Origin: Desulfobacterales bacterium
Lineage (GTDB): Bacteria > Desulfobacterota > Desulfobacteria > Desulfobacterales > JAIPEE01
NCBI GenBank assembly: GCA_021737275.1
Contig: JAIPEE010000020.1
Coordinates: 1-64,000 of the forward strand
DNA: 64,000 nucleotides
Reading direction: 5' to 3'
Shown in pieces: positions 26,491 to 35,614 of this stretch (the stretch's first letter is position 1; every line of letters begins with the position of its first letter). The translations under genes and the position numbers were made by a program. The notes under the pieces were generated by a model. That model saw only the letters and a list, made by a program, of their open reading frames with translations. It searched no databases and was not told the DNA's origin.

Positions 26491-27108
26491 TTAAAATCTT
26501 CTGGATTGAGAGCGATTCAGCAGGTTTTCATAATCTTTTTGAGTATCAATATCAATAAATATACGGTCATCGGAAAATTCAACATATTCTATTCGGTCAG
26601 GATATTTTTCCAAAATTGACCTGGCCCCTTCGTCCTTTTCAGCAATTTGTTTCAGTTCAGAAAATAAAGATCCGTTAAAAAGAACAGGGTGTCCTCTTTT
26701 TTGATGGAATGATGCAACAATAATCTCTTTTTCGGAATGTTTATATGTTTCAATAAGATTATTAATGACCTTATCATCCACAAAAGGCATATCGCCTAGC
26801 AGGAACATCACACCATCATACAGTGATAAAACAGTGTCCATTCCGGCTTTAAGCGACGTACTTTGCCCTTTTTCATAATGATGGTTAATCACCACATTAA
26901 CATGATTAAGCTTGATCTTTTTTTTTACCGCCTCATATTGGTGGCCCAGAACAACGATAACCTCATCAAGATTAGATCTTAAAGCACTTTCTATAATATT
27001 TGCCAGCATAGGCCTTCCTTTATACAACAGGAGCTGCTTAGGTTTTCCCATGCGGGTTGATTTCCCGGCGGCAAGTATAATGCCGGCAATCCTGGCTTTA
27101 TCACGCAT
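26491..27108 (-). CDS. MocA-like molybdenum cofactor cytidylyltransferase / NTP transferase
   Basis: 205-residue nucleotidyltransferase. The signature L-A-A-G-K-S-T-R-M-G-K-P-K-Q-L-L (about 12-27) and L-L-G-D-M-P-F-V with the metal Asp are typical of MobA/MocA. MocA makes molybdopterin cytosine dinucleotide, the cofactor form of hydroxylases of the xanthine dehydrogenase family. Start ATG at 27108 overlaps the xdhC-like stop by eight bases. As part of the yqeB-yqeC-xdhC group it probably serves the two hydroxylases upstream. Confidence 0.85.
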   Translation of the reverse strand: MRDKARIAGIILAAGKSTRMGKPKQLLLYKGRPMLANIIESALRSNLDEVIVVLGHQYEAVKKKIKLNHVNVVINHHYEKGQSTSLKAGMDTVLSLYDGVMFLLGDMPFVDDKVINNLIETYKHSEKEIIVASFHQKRGHPVLFNGSLFSELKQIAEKDEGARSILEKYPDRIEYVEFSDDRIFIDIDTQKDYENLLNRSQSRRF

Positions 27109-28144
27109 TGGCAATATCGGCTTTTACTTTGATGAGTTCTGAAATAATACTGACAGAAATTTCTTCCGGTGTCTCGGCGCCTATGGCAAGGCCGATGGGA
27201 GAATAAACCCGGTCGAGTTGTTCCTCTGAAAAACCTTCTTTTAAAAGCGCCTTATAAATCGCTTTTCTTTTACTTGAGCTGCCGATCATACCAATATAAG
27301 CGGCATCTGTCGTCAGGGCCCAGGCCAGTACATCCTTATCTGAAAGATGGCCCCGCGTTACGATTGTTATGTATGATGATGAATTAATATTTACTTTTTC
27401 AAAAGCTTCTTCAAATTCCATAACCATAATTTCATCGGTATCAGGAAACCTTTCAGGATTTGCAAACTCGGAACGATCATCCACAACAACAACCCTGAAG
27501 CCAACCATTTTTGCCTGATGTGCCACACAGGCCGATACATGTCCGGCGCCAAAAAGATAGAGTTCCGGATCCCGCTTAACAGGCTCTGCAAAGGCAAAAT
27601 GGCCGGGTCCGATCTGGATATTTTTAAATGCTTTTATTTTAAGCCATGTTTCAGAATCATCTGAAGCACCGGTTACACTGCCGATTATTCTATCCGGCGT
27701 TACCAGCATTCGATGATTTTCATCCAAACAGCCGATATCATCTGAAAGAGATGTAATCAGCGTACCCTGCCCGCCCTTTTCGACGATCTCTTTGGACAAT
27801 CGAAAAATTTCAACCATATTTTTGCTGTCGTGACAAAGCATTTCAAGATAGATATCAACAATGCCGCCGCAAATCATATCCGATTCCGCTGCATCTTTTC
27901 CGGTTAAATCAAAATGACAGAAAGTCGATGTCTTTTTTTTAAACACTTCCCGGGCAGCTTCTATAACCTTATATTCGAGCAAGCCACCACCAACCGTGCC
28001 GATCAGCGTACCGTCTTCCAAGATCATGCAGCGTGTGCCGATTGATCGTGGTGTTGACCCTGAATGCTTTATAATTCTTGCCAGTACCAGATTCTTTCCC
28101 TGACTCAACAGCTCAGATATTTTTATAAAATCGTTTTCCATCAT
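27101..28144 (-). CDS. XdhC/CoxI-family molybdenum hydroxylase maturation protein
   Basis: 347-residue maturation factor. The N-terminal XdhC_CoxI part has G-S-T-P-R-S-I-G-T-R-C-M-I and G-T-V-G-G-G-L-L-E; the C-terminal Rossmann domain has L-F-G-A-G-H-V-S-A-C-V-A and V-D-D-R-S-E-F-A-N-P-E-R-F-P. XdhC proteins bind the molybdenum cofactor, promote its sulfuration (or selenation) and insert it in the hydroxylase. AGGAG before ATG. It overlaps the MocA-like gene and is close behind yqeC, typical of the selenium-dependent hydroxylase gene set. Confidence 0.92.
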   Translation of the reverse strand: MMENDFIKISELLSQGKNLVLARIIKHSGSTPRSIGTRCMILEDGTLIGTVGGGLLEYKVIEAAREVFKKKTSTFCHFDLTGKDAAESDMICGGIVDIYLEMLCHDSKNMVEIFRLSKEIVEKGGQGTLITSLSDDIGCLDENHRMLVTPDRIIGSVTGASDDSETWLKIKAFKNIQIGPGHFAFAEPVKRDPELYLFGAGHVSACVAHQAKMVGFRVVVVDDRSEFANPERFPDTDEIMVMEFEEAFEKVNINSSSYITIVTRGHLSDKDVLAWALTTDAAYIGMIGSSSKRKAIYKALLKEGFSEEQLDRVYSPIGLAIGAETPEEISVSIISELIKVKADIANA

Positions 28145-28168
28145 AGTACTCCTGCGTTTGCCGTATAT

Positions 28169-28957
28169 TTAAAATATTTCAATATTGCTCTTTTCGTTAC
28201 AGGCACATCCAATCAATATGTGCGATAGTTCTATGCCCTTCTGCGCTTTAAGAACAGTAACAACCTGCTTTCCTTTTTCAAGTCCATCCTGACAATCTGC
28301 CTTGTTTAACAAAACAATCTTTTTTGCCCGGCCGGGGCAACCTTTCATAACACCCTTTTCATGCAGCATCACCGTTGAAATGGATTCGGGTGTAACGGTC
28401 TCACCCTGCTGTAAACCCGTAAGTGCTGTAAACAGGTGTGGCCTGAACACCCACTTTTCTTCCAACGGCATCCCCACACCATCCAGCCCGGCTACGGCAA
28501 TCAGATGTGTTGTCGGGTCCGGTATAACCGGTTCGTGATCAGCCGGTGCCTTTAATGGTTTTTGTGCAGAACCGTCGGCTTCTACAATAATCCATTGGAA
28601 AAGCCCGGACTGCCAGAGTTTGTCAACCGTTCCCGAATCAAAACCGATCAGTTTATTTTTACCCGGGTCAAAATCATTTGCTGCAGTAATATGACTTGTT
28701 TTGTGAAGCATGATACGGGTCTGGCGAATAACATCATCCACGTCATAAGAGATAATAATATCCTGTGATTGTTCATGCGTCGGTAAAAATATTTTTGTAG
28801 TTGTAGTGGTTAAAACAGTATTACCGGCCTCACTCAATTCATGTGCAAGGCGATACATCAATGTTGTTTTACCGCCTGAACCGACAATACTGATCACACC
28901 GCTGCCGTTTAAATGAAGTACATCAATATATTTATTTTGAGTCCGCCTCATAACCAT
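28169..28957 (-). CDS. yqeC: Selenium-dependent molybdenum hydroxylase accessory protein YqeC
   Basis: 262-residue P-loop protein. I-S-I-V-G-S-G-G-K-T-T-L-M (about 22-34) is the Walker A; I-I-V-E-A-D-G-S-A-Q-K-P-L-K-A-P-A-D-H-E-P-V-I-P is the diagnostic YqeC block. Comparative genomics links yqeB and yqeC to selD as markers for a selenium-containing molybdenum hydroxylase. The exact chemistry is not established. It lies between xdhC and the modC-like ATPase. Selenophosphate synthase itself is not in the window. Confidence 0.9.
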   Translation of the reverse strand: MVMRRTQNKYIDVLHLNGSGVISIVGSGGKTTLMYRLAHELSEAGNTVLTTTTTKIFLPTHEQSQDIIISYDVDDVIRQTRIMLHKTSHITAANDFDPGKNKLIGFDSGTVDKLWQSGLFQWIIVEADGSAQKPLKAPADHEPVIPDPTTHLIAVAGLDGVGMPLEEKWVFRPHLFTALTGLQQGETVTPESISTVMLHEKGVMKGCPGRAKKIVLLNKADCQDGLEKGKQVVTVLKAQKGIELSHILIGCACNEKSNIEIF

Positions 28958-28981
28958 ACTGTTTTTATAACTACATTATGA

Positions 28982-29716
28982 TTATGAAAGCAACATCGAT
29001 GACATAATTCCATCAAGTAATACGCCTTTTCCCTGTTGCTGATAATAGGGGCACACCTGTTTCACCTCTCCGGATTCATAGACCACCAGTGTTTCTGCAA
29101 AGGTGTCAATATCTTCAGGATCATGAGTGATCATAATAACAGGAACTTCAAACCGATTTTGAACATCAATCAAACCGTTTCTGAGCCGGTCTTTCAACAG
29201 AGGATCCAATGCTGAAAAAGGCTCATCCAGGAGCAGCATATCCGGATTCAGGATGAGCGCCCTTGCCAGGGCAACCCGCTGCTTTTGTCCTCCTGATATT
29301 TCATGCGGCATTAAACGGGCCAGATCACTTATTTCAAACAGATCCAGAAAATCGTCAATACTTTTCCGATGCGATTCAGTTAACCGTTTATAACCATGAT
29401 TTAAACCGAAACCGACATTTTCAGCAACATTCATATGGGCGAACAATGCATAATCTTGAAAAACATATCCGATATTCCGGTGTCTGGCAGGAATATTAAT
29501 TTTTTTTTCTGAATCAAAAAGGATCCGGTCACCAAAGACAATCCGGCCGGCATCAGGTTTTTCAAGACCGGCAAGAATCTTAAACGTTAATGTTTTACCG
29601 GATCCGGAGGGGCCAAAGATCACAACAAATTGGTCCGAAGAGTGAAAGGAAGCGCTCAGGTTGAAATTACGGCTTTTTGAGCTATATTGCCTTTTTATGG
29701 ATACATCTATATTCAT
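28982..29716 (-). CDS. modC: Molybdate-type ABC transporter ATP-binding protein
   Basis: 244-residue ATPase with Walker A G-P-S-G-S-G-K-T (about 35-42), Q-loop V-F-Q-D-Y-A-L-F, signature I-S-G-G-Q-K-Q-R and Walker B M-L-L-L-D-E-P. It lacks the C-terminal molybdate-binding Mop domain of E. coli ModC, so it is the short form. Pairing with the following ModB-type permease supports molybdate or tungstate. No ModA binding protein is present, so it must come from elsewhere. Confidence 0.82.
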   Translation of the reverse strand: MNIDVSIKRQYSSKSRNFNLSASFHSSDQFVVIFGPSGSGKTLTFKILAGLEKPDAGRIVFGDRILFDSEKKINIPARHRNIGYVFQDYALFAHMNVAENVGFGLNHGYKRLTESHRKSIDDFLDLFEISDLARLMPHEISGGQKQRVALARALILNPDMLLLDEPFSALDPLLKDRLRNGLIDVQNRFEVPVIMITHDPEDIDTFAETLVVYESGEVKQVCPYYQQQGKGVLLDGIMSSMLLS

Positions 29717-29817
29717 ATCGTTACTCAGGAATTTTTAAAACCATTTCCGGAAAATATCTTCCGGCCCTGTTCAAGTGATTATTATAATATATAAAAAATT
29801 GTTTACAAAATAGCAAT

Positions 29818-30504
29818 TTAACTCTCGTTAAGATTCTGGCGCTTTAAGAGTTTAGCTGAAAGATACAAAACGCTCATGCCCACACATGAAGTAATCAGAA
29901 CAAGTGTTGAGGCAAGTCTGCTGTTCCCGGCCTGTACGGCATCATAAACTGCCATGGATAAAGTCTGGGTTTTTCCGGGAAGATTTCCGGCGATCATCAG
30001 TGTCGCACCGAATTCTCCAAGGGATCTGGCAAAAGCCAGCATTGAACCGGCCAGAATCCCTCTCCAGGCCAACGGAAAAGCAATTATTAAAAAAACGACA
30101 ACTTCATTTGAACCCAACGTCCTTGCTGCATTTTCAACATTTTTATCCACATTTTCAAATGTTGCCCTGGCTGATTTATAAACCAGCGGCAACGAAACAA
30201 CGGACGCTGCAATTACAGCGCCCTGCCATGTAAATATTAAGGAAATACCCAAAACATCTTTTAAAAATGATCCCAGTATTCCATTATGGCCCAATATGAC
30301 AATGAGATAATACCCCAGGACAGTCGGCGGCAGAACAAGTGGCAGCGTTAGAATAGCATCAATTAAATCTTTTCCATGAAATTTTGATTTTGAAATTAGG
30401 TAAGCCAGAAGAACCCCAAAACAAAATGCGATAAGGGTAGCACAACAGGCCACTTTTAAAGAGAGCCATAACGGAACAAGGTTTATTGAAAGGCTTTCAT
30501 ACAT
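29818..30504 (-). CDS. modB: Molybdate-type ABC transporter permease
   Basis: 228-residue permease with five or six helices. L-P-L-V-L-P-P-T-V-L-G-Y-Y-L and the EAA loop E-N-A-A-R-T-L-G-S-N (about 132-141), then F-P-L-A-W-R-G-I-L-A-G and F-A-R-S-L-G-E-F-G-A-T-L-M-I-A-G are classic ModB blocks. Located upstream of modC. Supplying molybdate to the adjacent hydroxylases is a reasonable inference. Confidence 0.9.
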   Translation of the reverse strand: MYESLSINLVPLWLSLKVACCATLIAFCFGVLLAYLISKSKFHGKDLIDAILTLPLVLPPTVLGYYLIVILGHNGILGSFLKDVLGISLIFTWQGAVIAASVVSLPLVYKSARATFENVDKNVENAARTLGSNEVVVFLIIAFPLAWRGILAGSMLAFARSLGEFGATLMIAGNLPGKTQTLSMAVYDAVQAGNSRLASTLVLITSCVGMSVLYLSAKLLKRQNLNES

Positions 30505-30607
30505 TTTAGTAAATTAATTCATCTGGAGCAAAGTAATCCGAAGCGGCATGGTGCCGTCAATAAAGATCTTTTTAAATTCCCGGTATCGTAAAATCAGATA
30601 ACCGCCA

Positions 30608-31426
30608 TCAATTAAATTTTCTTAATATTGCCTCAAGAACAGACCCTCCAATGGCCCTTGCCTTTTCTGAAATTGTATCACAATAGCTGATCTCACCCCT
30701 GGGATCGATATCTCCGATCTTGAGTCCTTTACTGACGATGATACCCGACTTGATCATACCTCTTATCACACCGTCAATCCGGGCCATAACGGGTGTATCA
30801 TTAACGACACCGATGACATCGCCCGTTGCAACGCGATGGCCAATCATTTTATAAGAGACAAACACCCCTTCTGCAGGTGCTCTCAAAACCCGCTCAACAG
30901 TATATCCGCCAATACTTCCGGGAATGCCGGTATTGGGTTCTGCACTGCCTTCAAGTAAAATCCTTCCCAGGTTATGCCCCCGGTTTGTCTCAACAATCAT
31001 GTGAACTTCATCCGGAGCGATAAAGGCCGGGCCTAGCCCAATGACCAGGGCAGCTTCATTTACCGAAGTACCAAGATTCTGCTTGGCGATGATCGCATCA
31101 ACAACAACATCCGGCATGATCCGGCCAATACTTTCCCATTTGGGATCAGCCAGAACCGGAATGTTTTTGCCGGTCCATACCTTTTTGAATTCATCTGCGC
31201 TATTAACGTTAACCGCCGTAACATTTTCAACCGTTTTACTTCCTTCATGAATGGCTTCACAAAAAGACACCTGACGCCTTACGGCAAGCGGCTGGTCAAC
31301 ATCCATCATAAATAGTTTACATAAATTAGCCTGAAAAAGCCGCCAGGCAACGCCGGTTGCTATTTCACCGGCGCCTTTAATGGCTATGGTTAAATCACGA
31401 AGAGGTCTTTGAACGTTGTTATCCAC
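30608..31426 (-). CDS. yqeB: Selenium-dependent molybdenum hydroxylase protein YqeB
   Basis: 272-residue YqeB/EF2563-type protein. The N-terminal Rossmann-like I-A-I-K-G-A-G-E-I-A-T-G-V-A-W-R-L (about 13-29), the V-D-A-I-I-A-K block and I-G-L-G-P-A-F-I-A mark the family. It is a genomic marker of selenium-containing molybdenum hydroxylases; the biochemical role is not settled. It starts with GTG behind AAGGAAAG. Finding both yqeB and yqeC here is the main evidence that at least one hydroxylase in the cluster uses labile selenium. Confidence 0.9.
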   Translation of the reverse strand: MDNNVQRPLRDLTIAIKGAGEIATGVAWRLFQANLCKLFMMDVDQPLAVRRQVSFCEAIHEGSKTVENVTAVNVNSADEFKKVWTGKNIPVLADPKWESIGRIMPDVVVDAIIAKQNLGTSVNEAALVIGLGPAFIAPDEVHMIVETNRGHNLGRILLEGSAEPNTGIPGSIGGYTVERVLRAPAEGVFVSYKMIGHRVATGDVIGVVNDTPVMARIDGVIRGMIKSGIIVSKGLKIGDIDPRGEISYCDTISEKARAIGGSVLEAILRKFN

Positions 31427-31545
31427 AGAACTTTCCTTAGTTTGAGAATTATAGTATCAGCTCTTTTAATCCTAATCTTAATTCCATAAAACATAAATTT
31501 TGATTACGAGTAAAAGTACGATTCCGATTAAGAATTATAAAAAGC

Positions 31546-32580
31546 TTACTTTCCGAACGGGCAGTCAGGAAAAACACATCTCTTGCAGTTCATGCACAAT
31601 CCGCCATGGCCCATATCCGCTATCTTGTTTTTTGTTATCTTTTCACCGGCAAGAACCCTGGTCAGCATCAGGTCAAACATCGTCGCCTTATGAAAAAAGA
31701 CACATGCCGGCAGTCCCATGATCGTTATATTTCCAAGGTTTGCATAAAGGAACATGGCCCCGGGCAAAACAGGTGTCCCGTAAAACAAAATCTTTGCACC
31801 GGACTTTCTGATCCCCTGACGGGTAACATCATCCGGATCAACAGACATGCCCCCGGTTGTTAATATCAATTCGCATCCGAGATCTTTGAGTTCTTTAACA
31901 GCGTTTGAAATTTTATCCGGTTCGTCCGGCACAACAATCTTCTTTACAAAATCACACCCGTAGTCAATAACCTTTTGTCCGACATATTTATCAAACTCAT
32001 CTTTAATAAGACCGTTGTAAATCTCATAACCGGTAACAATTCCACCGACACGCATTTTCTTGAATGGTTTAACTTCAAGTATCGGTTGATATTTTGAAGC
32101 GATCTCTTCAAGTTTTTTTATTCTTTTATCAGGTATGATCAGTGGAATAATACGTGTTGCCGCAACATTTTTACCGGTTTGACAGATTGATTCCGTTTTA
32201 ATGGTAGCAATTATAATATCGCTTATCCGGTTAATTTTTTTAAGACCGGTTGTATTGATTTTGAGCAGGCCGTTACATGTAACGGATATAGCGGATTTTC
32301 CTTCCCGCGGTTCACTCCATTCAAGGTGTTCACCGCATATTGCTTTTGCGATGCGAAGGGCGGCATCATCTTCATGGAGTTGATTGTCCGGCAAGTCAAG
32401 TGCATAGACATGCTGTTTTCCGATTTTCAATAATTCAGGAAGATCTTCCTTACATACAATATGCCCCTTTTTAAAGCCGACACCTTTTGATTTTCCCGGA
32501 ATAATCCTTGTCATGTCATGAACAAGAACGGTTCCGACGGCATCTTCAATTTTGATTTTTCTGTAATATTTATCGCTCAA
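31546..32580 (-). CDS. MoeA/MogA-like molybdopterin-binding protein with C-terminal Cys motif
   Basis: 344-residue protein. The C-terminal half is a MoaB/Mog-type molybdopterin-binding fold: G-G-I-V-T-G-Y-E-I-Y-N-G, L-I-L-T-T-G-G-M-S-V-D-P-D-D-V and G-L-P-A-C-V-F-F. The tail ends in C-M-N-C-K-R-C-V-F-P-D-C-P-F-G-K, a likely metal site. The start is TTG behind GAGG. It probably handles molybdopterin or inserts molybdenum for the neighbouring hydroxylases. Not a full MoeA (about 400 residues). Confidence 0.82.
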   Translation of the reverse strand: MSDKYYRKIKIEDAVGTVLVHDMTRIIPGKSKGVGFKKGHIVCKEDLPELLKIGKQHVYALDLPDNQLHEDDAALRIAKAICGEHLEWSEPREGKSAISVTCNGLLKINTTGLKKINRISDIIIATIKTESICQTGKNVAATRIIPLIIPDKRIKKLEEIASKYQPILEVKPFKKMRVGGIVTGYEIYNGLIKDEFDKYVGQKVIDYGCDFVKKIVVPDEPDKISNAVKELKDLGCELILTTGGMSVDPDDVTRQGIRKSGAKILFYGTPVLPGAMFLYANLGNITIMGLPACVFFHKATMFDLMLTRVLAGEKITKNKIADMGHGGLCMNCKRCVFPDCPFGK

Positions 32581-32702
32581 TTTTTTGGCCTCACTATTAT
32601 TTCCTTATCTTTTTAAAGATACAACAAAGCGAGATATAATTGCCATAGTTTACCGCTTTCGCGGGAATGATGCTTTTTGTATTCTTTCAGCCCTGATGTC
32701 TA

Positions 32703-34124
32703 TTAATTAAAGCTGCCTCTCCGGTAGAACGGTGTTTTTTCAGGGTCAACAACACTTACCTCAAGGCCGTTTTCCCTTACGTTCTTTTCTCCGGCAGGTG
32801 TTGTAAGAAAGCGGGTACTTTTCCCGAAGACCTGCCCCTTCCACATAATCACATCACCATTGGCCATTGTCATAACCGGTTTTTGTTTTTTAAGATCCAG
32901 TACGGTAATATCAGCATCCATACCCTCTGCCAGATGACCCTTATTTTCAAGCCCAAGAATCCCGGCCGGGTTTCTGCTTGTTTTCAGAACAAAACCTTCC
33001 ATGCTCAGCGCCTGGAGTTTTACCAGTGCCAGCCCCATCTCAACCGTAACATTTCTTGGAATGCCGCCACCATCCGTACTGATACAATCCACTACAAAAT
33101 CACCGGATTCTCTTTTGGCTGTTGCCAGACGAAGGCGGGGGATCTCCGGATTAACTGCAAAACTGACTGTCGTATCCATATTTTTCTTACGCCACCATGC
33201 TACAGCATTTTCTCCGGTAGCCAGCATCATTTTACCACCGGATTCCATATTCAACTGTCCCCATCCGGACATAATGGCATCCTCAAGGCCCTTTTCCGTT
33301 ACCGGGAATCCGCCCTTTTCAAGACACATGGCGGTCACCTGGCTTCCAGGCACACCATCAACGCACATTCCGCTTGTGCCGTTGATTGCTGCGAGATATG
33401 ATTCGGAGCAGATCTGCTCGTTATCACACAAAGCCCTGATGGCCTCTTCCGTTTCAACCAGGCAATCCTTTACCCGGCCCCGGCAATAACTGTTGATATG
33501 CGCCAAATGAACAGGATGGTCGCCAATCAGATCTATGGCCTCATGATAACCTTCAATATTGGAGCGGGTTTCTATCGTTCCGGCATGAAAAGCAAGATAA
33601 GCATTATTTTCGTGAGCAATCTCTATGGCAAGGGCCGTTGCTTCAGGCGTAAGGGGATAGTGGCCGCCGAGAATTTTAAAACCGTAGCCGCCCTCCTCAA
33701 GCGTTTTTTGAAGCAGTTCTTCAAGCTCCTGTTTCCCGGGATTGGAATCTTTTACAGTTGCTCCGGCCCTGACATACTGAAGTGCAGCCAGGTTTAGCCC
33801 TGTTCCATAGTCCCTGGCATTGGCGATAACACTGTCAACCGGCCCTGACATGTCCAGGGCAGTCGTCACACCGGCAAGAGCCATCATTTTATGACCATAT
33901 CCACCGCCCAGCCATGAAGAGACATGGACATGAAGATCTATAATACCCGGCACAACATATTTTCCGGAAACATCGATGCTCTCTTCTGCAAGGGAGGTGT
34001 CAATTTCCGGTGCAACCTCCGAAACCTTGTTATTACTGATTCCGATGTCCATAACACCATTTCGCTTATTTACCGGATCTACCACTGTACCGTTTTTAAT
34101 GATTAAATCATATTTGTATGACAT
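32703..34124 (-). CDS. Amidohydrolase-superfamily cyclic-amide hydrolase (first copy)
   Basis: 473-residue amidohydrolase in the dihydroorotase/hydantoinase group. Metal ligands seen: H-V-H in G-I-I-D-L-H-V-H-V, a possible bridging Lys in Y-G-F-K-I-L-G-G-H, His in A-F-H-A-G-T, His in L-A-H-I-N-S-Y and Asp in S-T-D-G-G-G. A barrel-flanking sandwich starts D-L-I-I-K-N-G-T-V-V-D. GGAG before ATG. Only distantly similar to the next amidohydrolase, so the two probably act on successive or different intermediates. Likely opens a cyclic amide or removes an N-acyl group; exact substrate unknown. Confidence 0.85.
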   Translation of the reverse strand: MSYKYDLIIKNGTVVDPVNKRNGVMDIGISNNKVSEVAPEIDTSLAEESIDVSGKYVVPGIIDLHVHVSSWLGGGYGHKMMALAGVTTALDMSGPVDSVIANARDYGTGLNLAALQYVRAGATVKDSNPGKQELEELLQKTLEEGGYGFKILGGHYPLTPEATALAIEIAHENNAYLAFHAGTIETRSNIEGYHEAIDLIGDHPVHLAHINSYCRGRVKDCLVETEEAIRALCDNEQICSESYLAAINGTSGMCVDGVPGSQVTAMCLEKGGFPVTEKGLEDAIMSGWGQLNMESGGKMMLATGENAVAWWRKKNMDTTVSFAVNPEIPRLRLATAKRESGDFVVDCISTDGGGIPRNVTVEMGLALVKLQALSMEGFVLKTSRNPAGILGLENKGHLAEGMDADITVLDLKKQKPVMTMANGDVIMWKGQVFGKSTRFLTTPAGEKNVRENGLEVSVVDPEKTPFYRRGSFN

Positions 34125-34221
34125 GCTCCGCTCCTGTTTTTTTCGTAATCGTACGCTTATTCTTAATCCAACGAATAAAAAAAGATTGCGAGTAAGAATA
34201 CAAAAAACTTCTGTTCAGTAT

Positions 34222-35601
34222 TTATCTGTTTCCCGGCAAAAATTCACCCTGCCCGGCTTCGCCTTTCAATACACCATTTTCCATCAATATGTTGCCCCGC
34301 TGCATAACAAGTACCGGCGCCCCTTTACATTCACGTCCCTCATACATACTGTAATCTACATTCAGATATTCATTTTTTTCAGGAATGGTGCGTATAATTT
34401 CAGGATCAAATACAACCATATCCGCATCTGCGCCCGGCATAACGGCACCCTTTTTCGGAAAAAGACCGAATATTCCGGCCGGGTTTTCACAAACCTGTGC
34501 CACCAGCTGCGGCAGTTTAATAATATTCTTATTTACGCCTTCTTCATAAGTAATTTGAAACAAGGTGTCCAGACCGGGAATTCCATTGGGTGCATTAAAG
34601 ATATTATCCCAAAGGGGGCCATTTTTCTCAATGGTATGGCCGGCTGCATCTGAACCGATAACATCAATAAGTCCTTCATTAACGGCCTCCCAGAGCGCAT
34701 CAATGTCTGCCCGCTTTCTGAGCGGTGGTGACATTTTGGCAATGGCACCCCGTTTTGTCATTTCATCATCCGTCAGTGTAAGGTAGTGCGGGCAGGTTTC
34801 CACATAAATCTCAGGTTCGCCGCCCCTCTCTTTAAACTGTCTGATAACGGCAAGTGATTCTTTTGCACTTACATGAGGAATATAGATGGGGCAACCGGTA
34901 ACCTTGCCCAGTGTCAGAAATCTGTATATGGCTTCCGATTCAGACAGATTGGGATGAGACGGCGGATAGTATTCCGGTGTTTCATGGCCTTCAGCAATAA
35001 ATTTCTGCTCAAAGTAATCGATAATATCACCGTTTTCACAATGGGCCGCCATAATCGCACCCTCATGCGCTGCAATAATTTTCATAATATCCAGCAGCTC
35101 ATGATCTTCAAGTTTCATTCCGCGTTTTTTATAGGCGGTAAAACCCTTGAAAGAGATAATCCCTTTTTCAATGAGTTTGGGAATAGATGCAGCCGCATCC
35201 TTCACATCATTCTGAAGCAATGTGCAGTGTATGCTGAAATCTACAAGTGATGTTTTTTCACCTTCAGCAATAAAATCATCAATGGCATCAATAAGGCCCT
35301 TTGTCTCTCCCCATGCTTTTACAGCGCCAATATAAGGAATCAGGGTTGTAATACCCGCCATAGCGGCCGCTTTTGAAATTGTATCGATTCTGTCTGCATA
35401 AACCGGATGAAGGTGTGCATCAATGATACCCGGCAATATATATTTTCCGGCTGCATCTATTGTCCGGGTTGCATGACGGTCACAGGAATCAGCGGTAACT
35501 TCCTCAATTACGCCGTTTTTTATATAAACATCACCTTTTGTCATACCGGTACCGCTGACAATTGTACCGTTTATAATTGCAATATCTGTAACTTCACTCA
35601 T
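34222..35601 (-). CDS. Dihydropyrimidinase/hydantoinase/dihydroorotase-family hydrolase (second copy)
   Basis: 459-residue zinc-type cyclic-amide hydrolase. D-A-H-L-H-P gives the first two His, G-I-I-S-F-K-G-F-T the carboxylated Lys, A-A-H-C-E-N-G-D and I-P-H-V-S-A-K the next two His, and I-G-S-D-A-A-G-H-T the catalytic Asp. I set the start at 35601 (AAGGAAA ahead of ATG), not the upstream codon. It sits between an Asp/Glu racemase-like gene and another amidohydrolase. The pairing recalls hydantoinase plus racemase systems and the E. coli yge/ygf purine locus. Substrate unknown. Confidence 0.88.
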   Translation of the reverse strand: MSEVTDIAIINGTIVSGTGMTKGDVYIKNGVIEEVTADSCDRHATRTIDAAGKYILPGIIDAHLHPVYADRIDTISKAAAMAGITTLIPYIGAVKAWGETKGLIDAIDDFIAEGEKTSLVDFSIHCTLLQNDVKDAAASIPKLIEKGIISFKGFTAYKKRGMKLEDHELLDIMKIIAAHEGAIMAAHCENGDIIDYFEQKFIAEGHETPEYYPPSHPNLSESEAIYRFLTLGKVTGCPIYIPHVSAKESLAVIRQFKERGGEPEIYVETCPHYLTLTDDEMTKRGAIAKMSPPLRKRADIDALWEAVNEGLIDVIGSDAAGHTIEKNGPLWDNIFNAPNGIPGLDTLFQITYEEGVNKNIIKLPQLVAQVCENPAGIFGLFPKKGAVMPGADADMVVFDPEIIRTIPEKNEYLNVDYSMYEGRECKGAPVLVMQRGNILMENGVLKGEAGQGEFLPGNR

Positions 35602-35614
35602 GATATATATTTCC

